Positions 8,301-8,975 of a stretch of DNA of 8,975 nucleotides are shown here, one piece after another (the first letter of the stretch is position 1; each line of letters starts with the position of its first letter). A model generated the notes under the pieces. The model was not told the origin of the DNA and did no database searches. It saw only the letters and a program-made list of their open reading frames with translations. Source of the stretch: Flavobacterium sp. Lineage in GTDB: Bacteria; Bacteroidota; Bacteroidia; Flavobacteriales; Flavobacteriaceae. The stretch lies in the NCBI GenBank assembly GCA_024709705.1, contig JANJWE010000100.1, positions 1 through 8,975 on the forward strand, given 5' to 3'. The position numbers and the translations under genes were made by a program.

Positions 8301-8465
8301 ATTGGCTCCGGTATAATTGGTTTGAACTGTTATTTGTGCCGGATCAATAGAGGGAAATTCACGAACACCCAAATAAGTGTATCCTATGATTCCGAAAAGA
8401 ATAATCATAAGATTCATTACAATGGTTAGAACAGGTCTTTTAATACTTAAGGTAGATAAGCTCAT
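5367..8465 (-). CDS. RND family efflux pump, inner membrane permease (AcrB/HAE1-like)
   Basis: Proton-driven multidrug-type exporter of the inner membrane, expected to work as a trimer. The length of 1032 residues is close to AcrB (1049). The order is TM1 (about 11-33), a large periplasmic porter loop (about 35-330), TM2-6, TM7 near 527-545, a second periplasmic loop (about 550-860) and TM8-12. The proton-relay residues are present: the pair D401-D402 in GLVVDDGIVV (AcrB D407/D408), K922 in GLVTKNGILIVEFANQ (AcrB K940) and R954 in RLRPILMTS (AcrB R971). It therefore looks functional, and it belongs to the drug/HAE group rather than the metal-ion group, which has a different TM4 motif. Substrates cannot be read from the sequence. 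It starts at ATG 8465, 11 bases after the adaptor stop, and ends 9 bases before the TolC-like gene: a single operon. Confidence 0.96.
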   Translation of the reverse strand: MSLSTLSIKRPVLTIVMNLMIILFGIIGYTYLGVREFPSIDPAQITVQTNYTGANADIIESQITEPLEKAINSIDGIRNISSTSAQGTSVISIEFNLGKNLEEAANDVRDKVSQAVRSLPQDLTAPPVVSKADANSDPILTMTMKSENKNVLELTDYAENVILQRLQTIPGVSSVQIWGQRKYAMRLWIDPTKLAAYGCTASDVLNALNKQNVELPSGKLTGDNTELTVKTLGNLSTEEEFNNIIIKTEADQIVRLSDVGKASLEAENLETRLSDSGQTMIGLAITPQPGTNYLDISEAFYKQYEELQKDLPKDFELNVAIDTTIFIKKAILEVAETLLIALLLVTLVIYLFFRDWAIAFRPLIDIPVSLIATFFIMYICGFSINVLTLLAIVLATGLVVDDGIVVTENIFKKVEEGMSPKEAAIKGSNEIFFAVISISVTLAAVFLPIIFLEGFVGRLFREFGIVIGAAVLISAFVSLSLTPMLNAYLMKGGKQKRSKFYEKTEPFYENLNKSYARSLEGFMKRKWLSFPILLFCLGISFYFYTSLQKETAPYDDRSMILVNVTGQEGATYDYMDRFMQNLSELITDSIPEKKVSLIVTSPGFGVGAVNRGFARISLVDPEERENAQKDVAAKLTQWTKGFTDAKTTVSEQPTISVNRRGGLPIQFIIQAKNFEKLEEKIPQFMEEAAQDPTFSITDVNLKFNKPEIYVTINREKAESMGISVMDVAQTLQLSLSGQRFGYFIMNGKQYQVIGQFDKKDRDQPLDLASLYVRNATGELVQLDNLVQIDEQSSPPQLFHNNRYMSATVSAGLAPGKSISDGIAAMERIKEKVLDDTFTTDLGGESRDFAESNSNTLFAFGLALLLIFLILAGQFESFVDPMIIILTVPMAVAGALFSLWLFDQTWNIFSQIGTVMLIGLVTKNGILIVEFANQLREQGLSKYEAVVKASESRLRPILMTSLTLALGAMPIAVSLGAASQSRMGMGIVIVGGTVFSLILTLYVIPAVYLMWSREKKHLYDAQTLDQYDKESSL

Positions 8466-8476
8466 AAGTAATTCTG

Positions 8477-8975
8477 TTATTTAATTTTTAATTGTAATGC
8501 AGTTCCGTTTTTAAGAGCCATAATACCAGAGGTAATTACGGTATCTCCTGATTTTAATCCGGATAGTACTAAAATTTCTTTTTCCGTACGTGTGCCGGTT
8601 TCGATGATTTGTTCTTGGGCTTTGCCGTTTTGAGATACAAATACTTTTTTACCGTTTTGAATAGGGATAATAGCTTCATTGGGAATTAAAATAGCGTCTT
8701 CAATTACGGCAAGAGGTAAAATTATGTTAGCAAAAGAGCCGGGTGTGAGTTTTCCTTCTTTGTTTTCACAAATGGCTCGTACTTGGAGTGTGCGTGTAGA
8801 GGTATTTATTTCGGGTTCTATAGCATAAATTTTAGCGGTATAGGAAGTGTTTTTGTCTGAAGTGTAAAATTTCAATTTTCCCTCTTTTTCAATTGCGTTT
8901 GCATATTTTTCCGGAACTGAAAAGCTAATTTTTACTTGATTGGAATTTACTAATTTGGCAATCGTTGATGTTGAG
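8477..8975 (-). CDS. Efflux RND transporter periplasmic adaptor (membrane fusion protein), 5' partial
   Basis: C-terminal part of the adaptor that bridges the RND pump and the TolC-like channel. The frame is open to the window edge and gives 165 residues; the TTG at 8875 is internal, since the upstream codons encode typical adaptor sequence (TIAKLVNSNQVKISFSVPEKYA). Visible parts are the beta-barrel region (VKISFSVPEKYA, then YTAKIYAIEPEINTSTRTLQ with the conserved 'P.I...TRT..VRA' pattern, then LTPGSFANIILP) and the membrane-proximal domain (ILIPNEAIIPIQNGKKVFV, then LSGLKSGDTVITSGI). The missing N-terminal part should hold the signal or lipid anchor, hairpin and lipoyl domains, given a usual length of about 350-400 residues. 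It is the first visible gene of the operon; the promoter and any regulator lie outside the window. Confidence 0.92.
   Translation of the reverse strand, partial: STSTIAKLVNSNQVKISFSVPEKYANAIEKEGKLKFYTSDKNTSYTAKIYAIEPEINTSTRTLQVRAICENKEGKLTPGSFANIILPLAVIEDAILIPNEAIIPIQNGKKVFVSQNGKAQEQIIETGTRTEKEILVLSGLKSGDTVITSGIMALKNGTALQLKIK

Noticed and set aside
8873..8875. TTG at 8875 as the start of the adaptor gene
   Set aside because: It is an internal leucine; the frame stays open to the window edge and encodes adaptor beta-barrel sequence upstream.
1..8975. Novel defence, mobile or RNA-based system
   Set aside because: Every coding stretch belongs to a familiar housekeeping, membrane or efflux family. 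No transposase, integrase, reverse transcriptase, nuclease, direct-repeat array or long structured non-coding region was seen.

Overview
The window looks like ordinary chromosomal sequence from a member of the Bacteroidota, most likely Flavobacteriaceae. It is AT-rich, genes start without Shine-Dalgarno-like sequences (the bases before start codons are A/T-rich), two candidate promoters carry the Bacteroidota -7 element TAnnTTTG, and the protein families (YheS-like ABC-F, DUF4345, a FemAB-like GNAT, DUF1761, MFP-RND-TolC) are a familiar flavobacterial set. The genus and species cannot be fixed from this sequence alone.

Layout. On the + strand, positions 2-1897 hold an ABC-F ATPase whose first few codons lie before the window. 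After 8 bases comes a small DUF4345-type membrane protein (1906-2292). These two probably share a transcript. They converge on, and overlap by 8 bases, a block of minus-strand genes that fills the rest of the window. Read in the direction of transcription (right to left), that block is: a membrane fusion protein truncated by the window edge (8975-8477), an AcrB-like RND pump (8465-5367), a TolC-like outer membrane channel (5357-4050), a DUF1761 membrane protein (3977-3489) and a FemAB-like acyltransferase (3433-2285).

How the genes work together. The three efflux genes are 11 and 9 bases apart and encode every part of a tripartite pump: periplasmic adaptor, proton-driven inner membrane pump and outer membrane exit duct. 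No regulator is visible; any would lie beyond the right edge. The DUF1761 and acyltransferase genes look like separate units. Each is preceded by a hairpin plus T-run that fits an intrinsic terminator of the upstream gene, and the loop of each hairpin contains TACATTTG, a match to the Bacteroidota -7 promoter element. This compact terminator/promoter overlap is the most interesting structure here.

I see no RNA gene, insertion sequence, CRISPR array, phage gene or defence system, and no non-coding stretch longer than about 75 bases. I found no convincing evidence of a previously undescribed system.
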